Origin: an uncultured Oscillospiraceae bacterium
Lineage (GTDB): Bacteria > Bacillota > Clostridia > Oscillospirales > Ruminococcaceae
Assembly (NCBI GenBank): GCA_947522735.1
Contig: CANNTZ010000009.1
Location: forward strand, 1-55,118
DNA: 55,118 bases
Direction: 5' to 3'
The notes under the pieces were generated by a model. That model searched no databases, was not told the origin of the DNA, and saw nothing but the letters and a program-made list of their open reading frames with translations. A program made the translations under genes and the position numbers. Below, one piece after another: positions 1-7,204 of this stretch. The stretch's first letter is position 1; every line of letters starts with the position of its first letter.

Positions 1-80
1 CGGGCGGTTTTCTTCTCTCCCCTTGGATCTCCTCTCATCTTTCGACCGGACGCGGTTCGCCTCCGCGCTTCGCGCGGGGG

Positions 81-310
81 CTTACGGATTCGATATCGTT
101 AGCTGGTTCGCGCGGCGAAAGGTAGAATTATGCTCGCGCCGCGGGGATGGACGTTATGCAACAGCAAACGTAAGAAACCGTCGCTTGCGCCGGTTTCGCC
201 CGCGGCCGGGCAATGCCCGGTGATAAGTCCGCGATTCGCGCCAAAGGCGCTTACGTTATCGAGTACGCTGACTGGCTCGCGCGGAGAAAGGGAGAATTAT
301 GCCCGCCGTC
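81..310. repeat. Imperfect direct repeat of about 60 bp, two copies
   Basis: Copy 1 (81-140) and copy 2 (250-310) share the order CTTACG, a TATCG-type segment, CTGG(T/C)TCGCGCGG, GAAAG, GAGAATTATG or TAGAATTATG, and a (T/C)CGC end. They are about 170 bp apart and diverge by several substitutions. The two copies do not form a regular array. Confidence 0.6.
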
Positions 311-369
311 GCGCGAATAAGTTAACGAAAGCGATAACGTAAGGTCCCCGCAACGCGAAGCGTGAGGAC

Positions 370-440
370 GACCGAACCGCGGATATATCTGCGGGCATTG
401 CCCGCCGCGGCTATATCTGCGGGCGCTGCCCGCCGCGCGC
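370..440. repeat. Short tandem repeat with GGGC-N3-GCCC hairpins
   Basis: Two consecutive units of about 28 bp each contain TATATCTGCGGGC followed by ATT or GCT and GCCCGCCGCG. Each can fold into a GCGGGC/GCCCGC hairpin. A related GGGCAATGCCC hairpin lies near 208-221. The function is unknown; a REP-like element is possible. Confidence 0.5.
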
Positions 441-500
441 TTGCCCGCCTTCGGTGGTGCTTGTTTAAAATTTATACTTCTTGAGAAGGGAATGACAAAT

Positions 501-1799
501 ATGGAACATCTCAACAACATTGCGCGCAGAGCAGTGGACGAGCTGCTGGCAAACGGCGCACAGAAGGCGCAGTGCGCCGCCTCGCGCACCGAGACCCGCG
601 AGTTCAACGTAGACGGCGGCGAGTTCAGCCTGCTGCGCACGCTGTTCGACAACACGCTGTCGCTGACGGCTATAAAGGACAACAAGCGTGGCGCCATCTC
701 CGGCAACCGTTTTGACGGCGATGCGATAGCCGCGGCGGCGCAGAGCTGTGTCGAGGCCGCCGACTCCGGCGACGCCGACTCCGCTTGGGACATAGCGCCC
801 GCCGAAAACAGGGGCAGCTTCACAGTCGGCGCGCCGGAATGTGATCTCAACCGCTTCTTCGAGCGGCTGCGCGAGCTTATGGACTCCGTCAGAACGCGCC
901 ACCCATCCATCATGATGGAGCAGCTCATCGCACAGCACATTCGCGAGGACGAGGTCTATCTGAACTCCAACGGCGCACATTTTGAGACAGTCAGCGGTTG
1001 CTATCTCGTCAGCCTGATGTTCTCGGCGCACGAGGGCGAGCACGGTTCATCCTTCTTCGAAAGCTCTGTGCGCACGGCGTCGCTCGATAGTCCGCTGCTC
1101 GCGCTCGGCTCGCTCGAAAAGGACCTCTGCGATGTTGAAAAGCAGATCCACACCGTGCCCGTCGAGGGTAAATTCACCGGCGTTATGCTGCTCACGCCCG
1201 CCTGCCTTGACGACATGCTTGAAATGGCGATATCCAACTTTGCCGGCGACATGACGCTGCTCAACGGCACGAGCATCTGGCGCGAAATGCTCGGCAGGAG
1301 TGTCGCCGACGAGCGTCTGACCGTCTCACGCGCGCCGCTCGACAAGCGCATTGTCTTTGGCGAGCGCCACACCGACGAGGGCTTTGCCTCCGAAAACTTC
1401 GACATCATCAAAAACGGCGTGCTGGAGAGCTTCGACATCTCCAACTATGTCGCGAACAAGACCGGCTTCCCGCGCGCGCGGAACACCTCCTCCTGCCTGT
1501 TGGCTACGCCCGGCGACGACACTCTTGACGGCATCATCGCCGGAATCTCCAACGGTATCCTCGTTTCGCGCTTCTCCGGCGGCGCCCCCGGCGCGAACGG
1601 AGACTTCTCCGGCGTCGCCAAAAACAGCTTTCTCATCAGGGACGGCCGTGTGACCGACGCCGTCAGCGAGACGATGATAAGCGGCAATCTTGCCGAGATG
1701 CTGAAAAACATCACTGCCATCTCCCGCGAGACCGTTTCGACCGGCAGCTATGTGCTTCCCTATATCGCGTTCGGCGGCATCACCGTCTCCGGCAAATAA
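501..1799 (+). CDS. pmbA: TldE/PmbA-like metalloprotease-family protein
   Basis: A 432-aa protein of the TldD/PmbA (modulator of DNA gyrase) family. The C-terminal core is typical: RFSGGAPGANGDFSGVAKN followed by DAVSETMISGNL. In characterised systems TldD and TldE form a heterodimeric protease that trims peptides; the TldD subunit carries the HExxxH metal site. I see no HExxxH here, so this matches the non-catalytic TldE subunit. No TldD partner lies in the window; it may sit upstream of base 1 or elsewhere. Start 501 is preferred because an AGAAGGG ribosome-binding site at 484-490 is correctly spaced for it; an in-frame ATG at 492 is too close. The MBL-fold gene follows after 24 bp and is probably co-transcribed. 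Confidence 0.87.
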   Translation: MEHLNNIARRAVDELLANGAQKAQCAASRTETREFNVDGGEFSLLRTLFDNTLSLTAIKDNKRGAISGNRFDGDAIAAAAQSCVEAADSGDADSAWDIAPAENRGSFTVGAPECDLNRFFERLRELMDSVRTRHPSIMMEQLIAQHIREDEVYLNSNGAHFETVSGCYLVSLMFSAHEGEHGSSFFESSVRTASLDSPLLALGSLEKDLCDVEKQIHTVPVEGKFTGVMLLTPACLDDMLEMAISNFAGDMTLLNGTSIWREMLGRSVADERLTVSRAPLDKRIVFGERHTDEGFASENFDIIKNGVLESFDISNYVANKTGFPRARNTSSCLLATPGDDTLDGIIAGISNGILVSRFSGGAPGANGDFSGVAKNSFLIRDGRVTDAVSETMISGNLAEMLKNITAISRETVSTGSYVLPYIAFGGITVSGK

Positions 1800-1823
1800 T
1801 CAGCGAAAGGCGAGGAAAACGAC

Positions 1824-2543
1824 ATGCGCATAACCTTTCTTGGCACCAGCCACGGCGTGCCCGAGCGGGATCGCTTCTGTTCGAGCACGCTCGTCGAGAT
1901 CGGCTCGAACCGCTATCTCATAGACATGGGCGGCCCGGTTATAAACCACCTCATCCGGCGCGGTGTGCCGCTCGAAAGCCTCAGGGCGGTGTTCGTCACA
2001 CATACTCACGGCGACCACACCGACGGCCTTATCGAGTTTGCGGATCTGCTGTCCTGGTATTTCCTCAAGCCGGATCCGCTGCTGCTCGTGCCGGATAGTC
2101 GGATCATCGATGCGCTTGGCTCATGGGTCAAGCTTGTCAGCGGCAACGATATGCGCCTGCGCTCACAGGTGTTCGAGGCGGGCCTCATATATGACGACGG
2201 CGCGCTGCGGGTCACGGCCATCGCGACGCGGCACTGCCCTCATTCCCATGCTTTTCTGCTCGAGGCGGAGGGCAGGCGCGTCGTGTTCACCGGCGACCTT
2301 GCGGGGCCGGAAAAGGACTTCCCCGCCGTCTGCTTTGAGCGGCACTGCGACCTCATCGTCTGCGAGGGCGCGCACTTTGACATCACCGAGGCCGCCGGGA
2401 CGTTCGAGAGCGCCAAAACGGAGCTCGTTATCATCAACCACATCAACCCAGCCCGCAACCTTGAAAACGCCGCCCGCGTCCGCGACACCGCCCGCTCATA
2501 CCGCCTCGAAGCAGCCTGCGACGGCATGACGCTCGAGCTTTGA
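1824..2543 (+). CDS. MBL-fold metallo-hydrolase, RNase Z/phosphodiesterase-like
   Basis: A 239-aa cytoplasmic metallo-beta-lactamase-fold hydrolase. The metal motif HxHxDH is intact at H60, H62, D64 and H65. Further probable ligands are in RHCPHSH, FTGDLAG and the C-terminal INHINP. The N-terminal FLGTSHGVPE resembles the phosphodiesterase/RNase Z branch, but the length and lack of an RNase Z exosite arm make a tRNA role uncertain. An AAAGGCGAGG site precedes the ATG. It lies 24 bp after the TldE-like gene on the same strand, so the two probably form an operon. The substrate cannot be inferred. Confidence 0.85.
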   Translation: MRITFLGTSHGVPERDRFCSSTLVEIGSNRYLIDMGGPVINHLIRRGVPLESLRAVFVTHTHGDHTDGLIEFADLLSWYFLKPDPLLLVPDSRIIDALGSWVKLVSGNDMRLRSQVFEAGLIYDDGALRVTAIATRHCPHSHAFLLEAEGRRVVFTGDLAGPEKDFPAVCFERHCDLIVCEGAHFDITEAAGTFESAKTELVIINHINPARNLENAARVRDTARSYRLEAACDGMTLEL

Positions 2544-2857
2544 CGGAACGGATAAAACGGCGTTACAAAAGACGCTTCCGGCAGGAGAGCACCGCTTGAA
2601 GGCAGACGGTTTTGCCCGTATCCACGCTGTTTTTGCTTGCGCTGCATTAAAAGCGCCGCTCAAAAACGCCTCGCCGCCGCCGTGCTTTTGCCGGAGGGAT
2701 GCCTCTTTTCGATGAAGCTCCGTTCTCTTCTGTCGAGGGACACTCAATATGCGTAGCCCTTGCGCTGATGTGTCTCCTGTCGTTTTGTCCGCGGAATTAT
2801 CCGGCTCATGCGCGCATACGCTTTAGAGACGAAAAAATTCCGGGGAGGACAGATATA
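2544..2857. other. Intergenic region with a dispersed repeat copy
   Basis: This 314-bp gap holds no credible gene. Bases about 2608-2700 resemble bases about 31115-31240, described as a dispersed repeat. The last bases contain the GGGGAGGA ribosome-binding site (2842-2849) of the ferritin-like gene. I see no clear sigma-A promoter. Confidence 0.5.
2608..2700. repeat. Dispersed intergenic repeat, copy 1
   Basis: It shares ordered blocks with 31115-31240: TTTTGCCC, a TGCTT/TTGCTTTTG block, GCATnA, AGCGCCGC(T/A)CAAAAACGC (2652-2669) and GCTTT(T/C)GCCGGAGGGA (2684-2699). Copy 2 has about 30 extra bases between the last two blocks. Both copies are intergenic and on the same strand. Confidence 0.6.
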
Positions 2858-3373
2858 ATGAACGAAAGCTGCGCAGTAAACGAGCCGTATCCGACGACCG
2901 AGACCGGCGAGCGCAATCCCTGCTGGGCGGCGCTGCTCTATAACGACTACGCCGGCGGCGTCGGAGAGCTTGGCGCGATAACGAAATACATATATCAGGC
3001 GCTGACTGTGGCCGGAGATAATTCCGAGCTCGCGTCGGACCTGAGGTGTATAGCGATGACGGAGATGCGCCACCTCGAGCTTGTAGGCGAGCTCATTGTA
3101 AGCCTTGGCGGCGACCCGAAATACCGGACGCTCGAGCGCTGCGCCGAGCGATGGTGGAGCGGCGGAAATCTCAACTACTGCCGCGATATCCGCTATTTTC
3201 TTCGCGAGGACATCAAGTGCGAGCAGAAAGCCATAGCGGGGTATCGGCTGCGGCTGTGTCAGATAAGGAACGAGGCGGTGCAGACGCTTATCGAGCGGAT
3301 AATAAAGGATGAGCTGCGCCACATCGAGATATTCGAATCCTGGCTAGACAGGCTTGAGCGCGACGGGGAATAA
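2858..3373 (+). CDS. Small ferritin-like (rubrerythrin-superfamily) diiron protein
   Basis: A 171-aa four-helix-bundle protein with a full set of dimetal ligands in ferritin-like order: E37, E69-x2-H72, E122 and E152-x2-H155. This is the (E...ExxH)x2 pattern of bacterioferritin, rubrerythrin and Mn-catalase folds. There is no rubredoxin CxxC tail, so it is not a classical rubrerythrin. Likely roles are iron or manganese handling or peroxide reduction in the cytoplasm; the exact reaction is unknown. The ATG at 2858 has a strong GGGGAGGA site. It appears to be a single-gene unit, ended by the hairpin at 3399-3465 that faces the sigma-factor operon. Confidence 0.8.
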   Translation: MNESCAVNEPYPTTETGERNPCWAALLYNDYAGGVGELGAITKYIYQALTVAGDNSELASDLRCIAMTEMRHLELVGELIVSLGGDPKYRTLERCAERWWSGGNLNYCRDIRYFLREDIKCEQKAIAGYRLRLCQIRNEAVQTLIERIIKDELRHIEIFESWLDRLERDGE

Positions 3374-3398
3374 CCGTTTTCCCTTGCGCGCCGTATGA

Positions 3399-3465
3399 AA
3401 GGAGCCGCGACATTTTCCGGATTAACGCACATGCGTCATCCGTCCGGAAAATGCTGCGGCTCCTT
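3399..3465. terminator. Long inverted repeat, probable bidirectional terminator
   Basis: AAGGAGCCGC plus CATTTTCCGG pairs with CCGGAAAATG plus GCGGCTCCTT, separated by a GA/CT mismatch pair and a 23-nt loop. It lies between convergent genes ending at 3373 (+) and 3470 (-). The T tracts are short on both sides, so efficiency is uncertain. Confidence 0.65.
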
Positions 3466-3469
3466 CGCC

Positions 3470-4927
3470 TCATGCGTCTATCCGCGTCGTTTTTCGCCGC
3501 ACCTCGAGGTAATAGTGCTCGCCGTCGAGCATCACCTCCGTGACGCCGCGTTCAGGGTCGAATCCGAAATTCTGCCGGATTATCTCGATGCTTTCCGCGC
3601 CGCTCAGCCGCGCGCGCTGCCCGGTGATGTTCAGCGTCGTTCCGAGCGCCGTTACCGCGTCGTAGCCCATAACGCCGGCGTTTTTGCCGCCCGCGCCGGA
3701 GTAGTCGAAGCTGCCGCGCTTTTCAAGCTCTATCGTGACCGTCGTCTCCCCGTTCGCCGGCACCGTCGTCTTGATCGTCTCATACAGCACCCGTCCGCGA
3801 TTTGCTACCGCGTTTATCGTGTCCTCCAACGCGCCCACGCCGTCATAGTCCGCGCCAAAGCGCCCCGCAAACCGCAACACCTCGTTTTCGTAAAGCTCAT
3901 ACGGAACTCCCGCGGCAAGAAAGCTGCCGCCGCGTTCACAGGCCTCATAGTGATCCCGCGCCGCACGCCGCAGCAGCTCGCCCAGCGTTGACTCATACCG
4001 CTCCACCACGGCTCCGGCCTCAATCTCCCCGCCGCGCTCACAGCCGCCGTCGCGATAGCCCTGAACTCTGTATTCGCCGATATCGCCGCCAAGCACGGCA
4101 ATATAGTGCGGCGCGGCGCTGTCCTGCTGCTCCTCCTGCGGGATGAAAAAGCTGCGCGCGCCGGTTCCAGCCTCCTCGTCCCTGCTGCCGCCGTCAAAGC
4201 CGTAGGTCAGCACCGAGCTTTTGGCGTAGTCGATGGTGAACTCAAAGCTTAACGTCGGGGCCTCGCCGCCTCCGCCGGACGTGACACCGCTCAATTCATA
4301 TACGACTACGCGCCGCTCCGGCGCCGGAACGCCTCCGAACGCCTCCCGCGCGTATCCGCCGTCCTCAAGCAGCGCCCTGTAATCCTCCCACGAGCTCAAC
4401 CTGTCAAGGTATTCGCGTTCTCCGCCGATCTCCGCGCAGGGGCTGCCCGCGCTGAGCTCCGCCGCCACGCTCTCGCCGTCTATGCTGACCGCCGGGCGCT
4501 TTGCAGCTCTAAGACTGCCCGTGTACGGATACACGAGCGTCACTGTGACGTCCTCGCCGGTCGTGTTTGCAAGCGTGTAGCCGTCGCGGATAACGCAGCC
4601 GTTTTGCCCTCCTGCCGAAAAGTCAAGCTCTATCACCCGGGCTGCGGCGATACCTCCGCACTCTCCGAGAGCCGTCAGCGGGAACGCCGGTCCGGCGTAG
4701 GACATGAACACGCTGCCGCCGTGCCCGGAGCTGTCCCCGCCCGGAGACATGTTGCCGCCGATGTTTTTCACCGCCGCAGTCGCCGCCGTAACCATGCACA
4801 GGCATGCCGCAACGGCGGCAATACCAATACGGCGTCTGCGCGCGCCCCTCCGGCACAGCCTGCGCGCCTCCTCAAGAATGCTGTCGTCCAGCAGCTCCAG
4901 CGCGTTGCTGATGGTTTCCCCCCTCAT
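3470..4927 (-). CDS. Membrane-anchored putative anti-sigma protein
   Basis: A 485-aa protein with a short cytoplasmic N-terminus (residues 1-33, containing ISNALELLDDSILEEAR), one membrane span at about 34-52 and a large extracytoplasmic domain with many beta-strand-like segments. The N-terminal LELLDDSILEEA-type sequence is typical of clostridial proteins encoded directly after ECF sigma factors. The start ATG overlaps the sigma-factor stop by 4 bp (ATGA), so translation is coupled. The inferred role is to hold the sigma factor at the membrane and sense an envelope signal through the outer domain. I see no zinc anti-sigma HxxxCxxC motif. The ligand is unknown. Confidence 0.7.
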   Translation of the reverse strand: MRGETISNALELLDDSILEEARRLCRRGARRRRIGIAAVAACLCMVTAATAAVKNIGGNMSPGGDSSGHGGSVFMSYAGPAFPLTALGECGGIAAARVIELDFSAGGQNGCVIRDGYTLANTTGEDVTVTLVYPYTGSLRAAKRPAVSIDGESVAAELSAGSPCAEIGGEREYLDRLSSWEDYRALLEDGGYAREAFGGVPAPERRVVVYELSGVTSGGGGEAPTLSFEFTIDYAKSSVLTYGFDGGSRDEEAGTGARSFFIPQEEQQDSAAPHYIAVLGGDIGEYRVQGYRDGGCERGGEIEAGAVVERYESTLGELLRRAARDHYEACERGGSFLAAGVPYELYENEVLRFAGRFGADYDGVGALEDTINAVANRGRVLYETIKTTVPANGETTVTIELEKRGSFDYSGAGGKNAGVMGYDAVTALGTTLNITGQRARLSGAESIEIIRQNFGFDPERGVTEVMLDGEHYYLEVRRKTTRIDA

Positions 4928-5484
4928 ATCTCGAATCCCTCCTGTTCAAGCCGTTCGCGAAGCCCCTGCCGCGCCCGGTACAGCATGCTTTTCACCTTCG
5001 ATTCGCTCGCGCCGCACGCCGCCGCTATCCGCCGCACCGGCTCCATATAGTAATACCTGGCGACAAACGCACTCCTTGTCTGCCTCGGAAGCGTCAGCAG
5101 CCACGCGTTCACCGTCTCCGCAAGCCGCTTCATGTCCAGCTCATGCTCCGGAGCCTCGCCGCCGCAGACGCACTCGTCCAGCTCCTCTATCGACAGCGCA
5201 TATTCCGAGGCTCGCCGCTTTTCCCTCCCGCGAGCCCGCAGAATATCGATCGAGAGCTGTCGCGTTATTCTGCCGAGATAGGTCGCAAGCGTGCCCGGCC
5301 TGTGCGGTGGCATCGAACGCCACGCGCGCAGATAGGTCTCGTTTACGCTCTCCCGGCTATCCTCGCGGTTCGCGAGCACTCGATAGGCAATGCTCGTCAG
5401 ATAGCGCCCGTATTTGCGCTGCGTCTCGCTTATCGCTTTTTCGTCCCGCTGCCAGTAAAGCTCGACTATCTCGCCGTCCTGCAT
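4924..5484 (-). CDS. ECF-type RNA polymerase sigma factor
   Basis: A 186-aa protein with the two-domain ECF layout: sigma-2 at about residues 19-90 (YLTSIAYRVLANREDSRESVNETYLRAW) and sigma-4 at about 125-180 (LLTLPRQTRSAFVARYYY, ending in the helix-turn-helix ESKVKSMLYRARQGLRERL). There is no sigma-3 region. A GGAGGG site lies just upstream of the ATG. A sigma-A-type promoter is at 5588-5616. Its stop overlaps the start of the downstream membrane protein. Its regulon cannot be read from the window. Confidence 0.92.
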   Translation of the reverse strand: MQDGEIVELYWQRDEKAISETQRKYGRYLTSIAYRVLANREDSRESVNETYLRAWRSMPPHRPGTLATYLGRITRQLSIDILRARGREKRRASEYALSIEELDECVCGGEAPEHELDMKRLAETVNAWLLTLPRQTRSAFVARYYYMEPVRRIAAACGASESKVKSMLYRARQGLRERLEQEGFEI

Positions 5485-5587
5485 TCCTTTCCCTCCTCTC
5501 AGACGTCTCTATATATCTTCCCGTCAAAATCCGCGTCCGGTTGCGCGCTTTCAAAAATTTTTTTCGCAGCATTCGCGGCCCCTCTCT

Positions 5588-5616
5588 ATCATAAGCGCAA
5601 ACTCATCGCACGTCAA
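5588..5616 (-). promoter_or_regulatory. Sigma-A-type promoter of the ECF operon
   Basis: Reading on the minus strand, TTGACG (5611-5616), 17-bp spacer, TATGAT (5588-5593), about 100 bp upstream of the sigma-factor start. An additional autoregulated ECF promoter closer to the gene cannot be excluded. Confidence 0.6.
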
Positions 5617-5686
5617 GCCGGCCGGAGGCGTGTTGCTATTTTTTCAAAAAAGTCGATTTTTCACAAATAATTGTCGATATTTGAGA

Positions 5687-5715
5687 TTTACTTTCACCCC
5701 TCGCCGCGGTATAAT
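5687..5715 (+). promoter_or_regulatory. Promoter of the alpha-L-fucosidase gene
   Basis: TTTACT (5687-5692), 17-bp spacer, TATAAT (5710-5715), giving a 5' leader of about 65 nt. A perfect 13-bp palindrome, CATGCGGCGCATG (5733-5745), lies just after the expected transcription start and could be an operator. Confidence 0.7.
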
Positions 5716-5784
5716 CAAATCAGCGCTGAGCACATGCGGCGCATGCAGAAAAATAATAGATACACAGATGATGGAGGTACCACA

Positions 5785-7107
5785 ATGTCAAGCTACGTCA
5801 GAAGAAAAAGCCCCGGCGACACCGAGTGGTTCGTACACGACCGCTTTGGCATGTTCATCCACTGGGGACTGTACGCCCTGCCTGCGCGCCACGAATGGAT
5901 AAAAACCCGGGAGAAGATCTCCGAGGCGAAATACGACAAATACTTTGAGCACTTTGATCCGGACCTGTTCGACGCGAGGGAATGGGCGCGGCAGGCGAAG
6001 GCTGCCGGAATGAAGTACGCCGTGCTGACCACCAAGCACCACGAGGGCTTCTGCATGTTCGACAGCGCCTACACCGATTACAAATGCACCAACACCCCCG
6101 CCGGGCGCGATCTCGTCCGCGAATACGTGGACGCCTTCCGCTCCGAGGGCCTGCGCGTCGGCTTCTACTATTCGCTGATTGACTGGCATCATCCGGAGTT
6201 CCCGATAGACATGCTCCATCCAAGGCGCGACGACCCCGACGCCTACGAACAGAGCCGCGGACGCGATGTGCATAAATATGCAGAATACATGCGCAATCAG
6301 GTGCGCGAGCTGCTCACCAACTATGGCAAGATCGACATCCTCTGGTTCGATTTCTCCTACAGCGGCTCCAAGCCGGAGCCGGGCAAGGAGTGGATGAAGG
6401 GCAAGGGCAAGGAGGACTGGGAGTCCGAAAAGCTCATCGCGCTCGCCCGCGAGCTTCAGCCCGGCATCATCATCGACAACCGCGCCGAGCTCGATCAGGA
6501 CATCTGGACTCCGGAGCAGTATCAGGTCAAGCAGTGGGTGCGCCACCCCGAAACAGGCGAGCTGTGCACATGGGAGGCTTGCCAGACCTTCTCCGGCTCC
6601 TGGGGCTATCATCGTGACGAGAGCACCTGGAAATCCCCCGAAATGTTGATACGCATGCTTGTCAACACCGTCTCCCTCGGCGGAAACCTGCTGATGAACG
6701 TCGGCCCGACCTCCCGCGGCTATCTTGACTACCGTGCAGAGGAGGCGCTGCGCGTCTACGCCGACTGGATGAGGTACAACTCCCGCTCCATTTACGGCTG
6801 CACCATGGCGGAGCCGGAGCTGCTCCCCTGCCTGCCGGACGACTGCCGCTTCACCCAGAGCGAGGACGGCAAACGGCTGTATATCCACCTTTTCGCCTAT
6901 CCCTACAAGTTCCTTGAGCTGCCCGGACTTGCCGGACGCGTCGATTATGCGCAGTTCCTGCACGACGGCAGCGAGATCCTCTTCACCGAGGGCAAGGTCG
7001 ATCACTACAGCGAGAGTGTGTCCCATTCGGACAATCTGCTCGTGCTGACGCTCCCGGAGGTCAAGCCGCACAGCATCGTCCCCGTCATAGAGCTGTTCCT
7101 CAAGTGA
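5785..7107 (+). CDS. GH29 alpha-L-fucosidase, cytoplasmic
   Basis: A 440-aa glycoside hydrolase family 29 protein. Family hallmarks are the N-terminal FGMFIHWGLY, TKHHEGFCMFDS (residues 83-94) and DILWFDFS, where D189 sits at the position of the catalytic nucleophile. It probably releases L-fucose from imported oligosaccharides: there is no signal peptide or anchor. ATG 5785 is chosen because GGAGG (5773-5777) precedes it at good spacing and the family homology begins there; an upstream in-frame start adds unrelated residues. It has its own promoter and a terminator shared with the convergent transporter operon. No fucose isomerase or kinase is nearby. Confidence 0.9.
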   Translation: MSSYVRRKSPGDTEWFVHDRFGMFIHWGLYALPARHEWIKTREKISEAKYDKYFEHFDPDLFDAREWARQAKAAGMKYAVLTTKHHEGFCMFDSAYTDYKCTNTPAGRDLVREYVDAFRSEGLRVGFYYSLIDWHHPEFPIDMLHPRRDDPDAYEQSRGRDVHKYAEYMRNQVRELLTNYGKIDILWFDFSYSGSKPEPGKEWMKGKGKEDWESEKLIALARELQPGIIIDNRAELDQDIWTPEQYQVKQWVRHPETGELCTWEACQTFSGSWGYHRDESTWKSPEMLIRMLVNTVSLGGNLLMNVGPTSRGYLDYRAEEALRVYADWMRYNSRSIYGCTMAEPELLPCLPDDCRFTQSEDGKRLYIHLFAYPYKFLELPGLAGRVDYAQFLHDGSEILFTEGKVDHYSESVSHSDNLLVLTLPEVKPHSIVPVIELFLK

Positions 7108-7126
7108 GCATTTGCTCCGTATATTT

Positions 7127-7167
7127 ATACAAAAACAGGCCCTCGGGATATCCTCCCCGGGGCCTGT
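7127..7167 (-). terminator. Bidirectional terminator
   Basis: ACAGGCCC (7135-7142) pairs with GGGCCTGT (7160-7167). On the minus strand the stem is followed by TTTTTGTAT, a good U tract for the transporter operon. For the plus-strand fucosidase the tail CGTGTTCC is weaker. Confidence 0.8.
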
Positions 7168-7204
7168 CGTGTTCCTGCCGCGTCAAGTGCCTGACAGCGC
7201 GGCT

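Larger units (their letters stand above)
1..500. other. Repeat-rich intergenic region, no convincing gene
   Basis: No reading frame here looks like a protein. The stretch is built from short imperfect direct repeats and GC-rich hairpins (entered separately). It ends with the Shine-Dalgarno site of the TldE-like gene. The 5' neighbour lies outside the window. Confidence 0.6.

Noticed and set aside
130..342. Short Arg-rich frames at the left edge
   Set aside because: They are translations of the repeats, with no start context or protein-like composition.
81..440. Possible CRISPR array
   Set aside because: Only two diverged long units and one short tandem pair, with unequal spacing and no cas genes.
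5500..5560. A dedicated ECF autoregulatory promoter before the sigma gene
   Set aside because: A GCAACC-like element is present but no well-spaced -10 could be paired with it; the sigma-A promoter is clearer.
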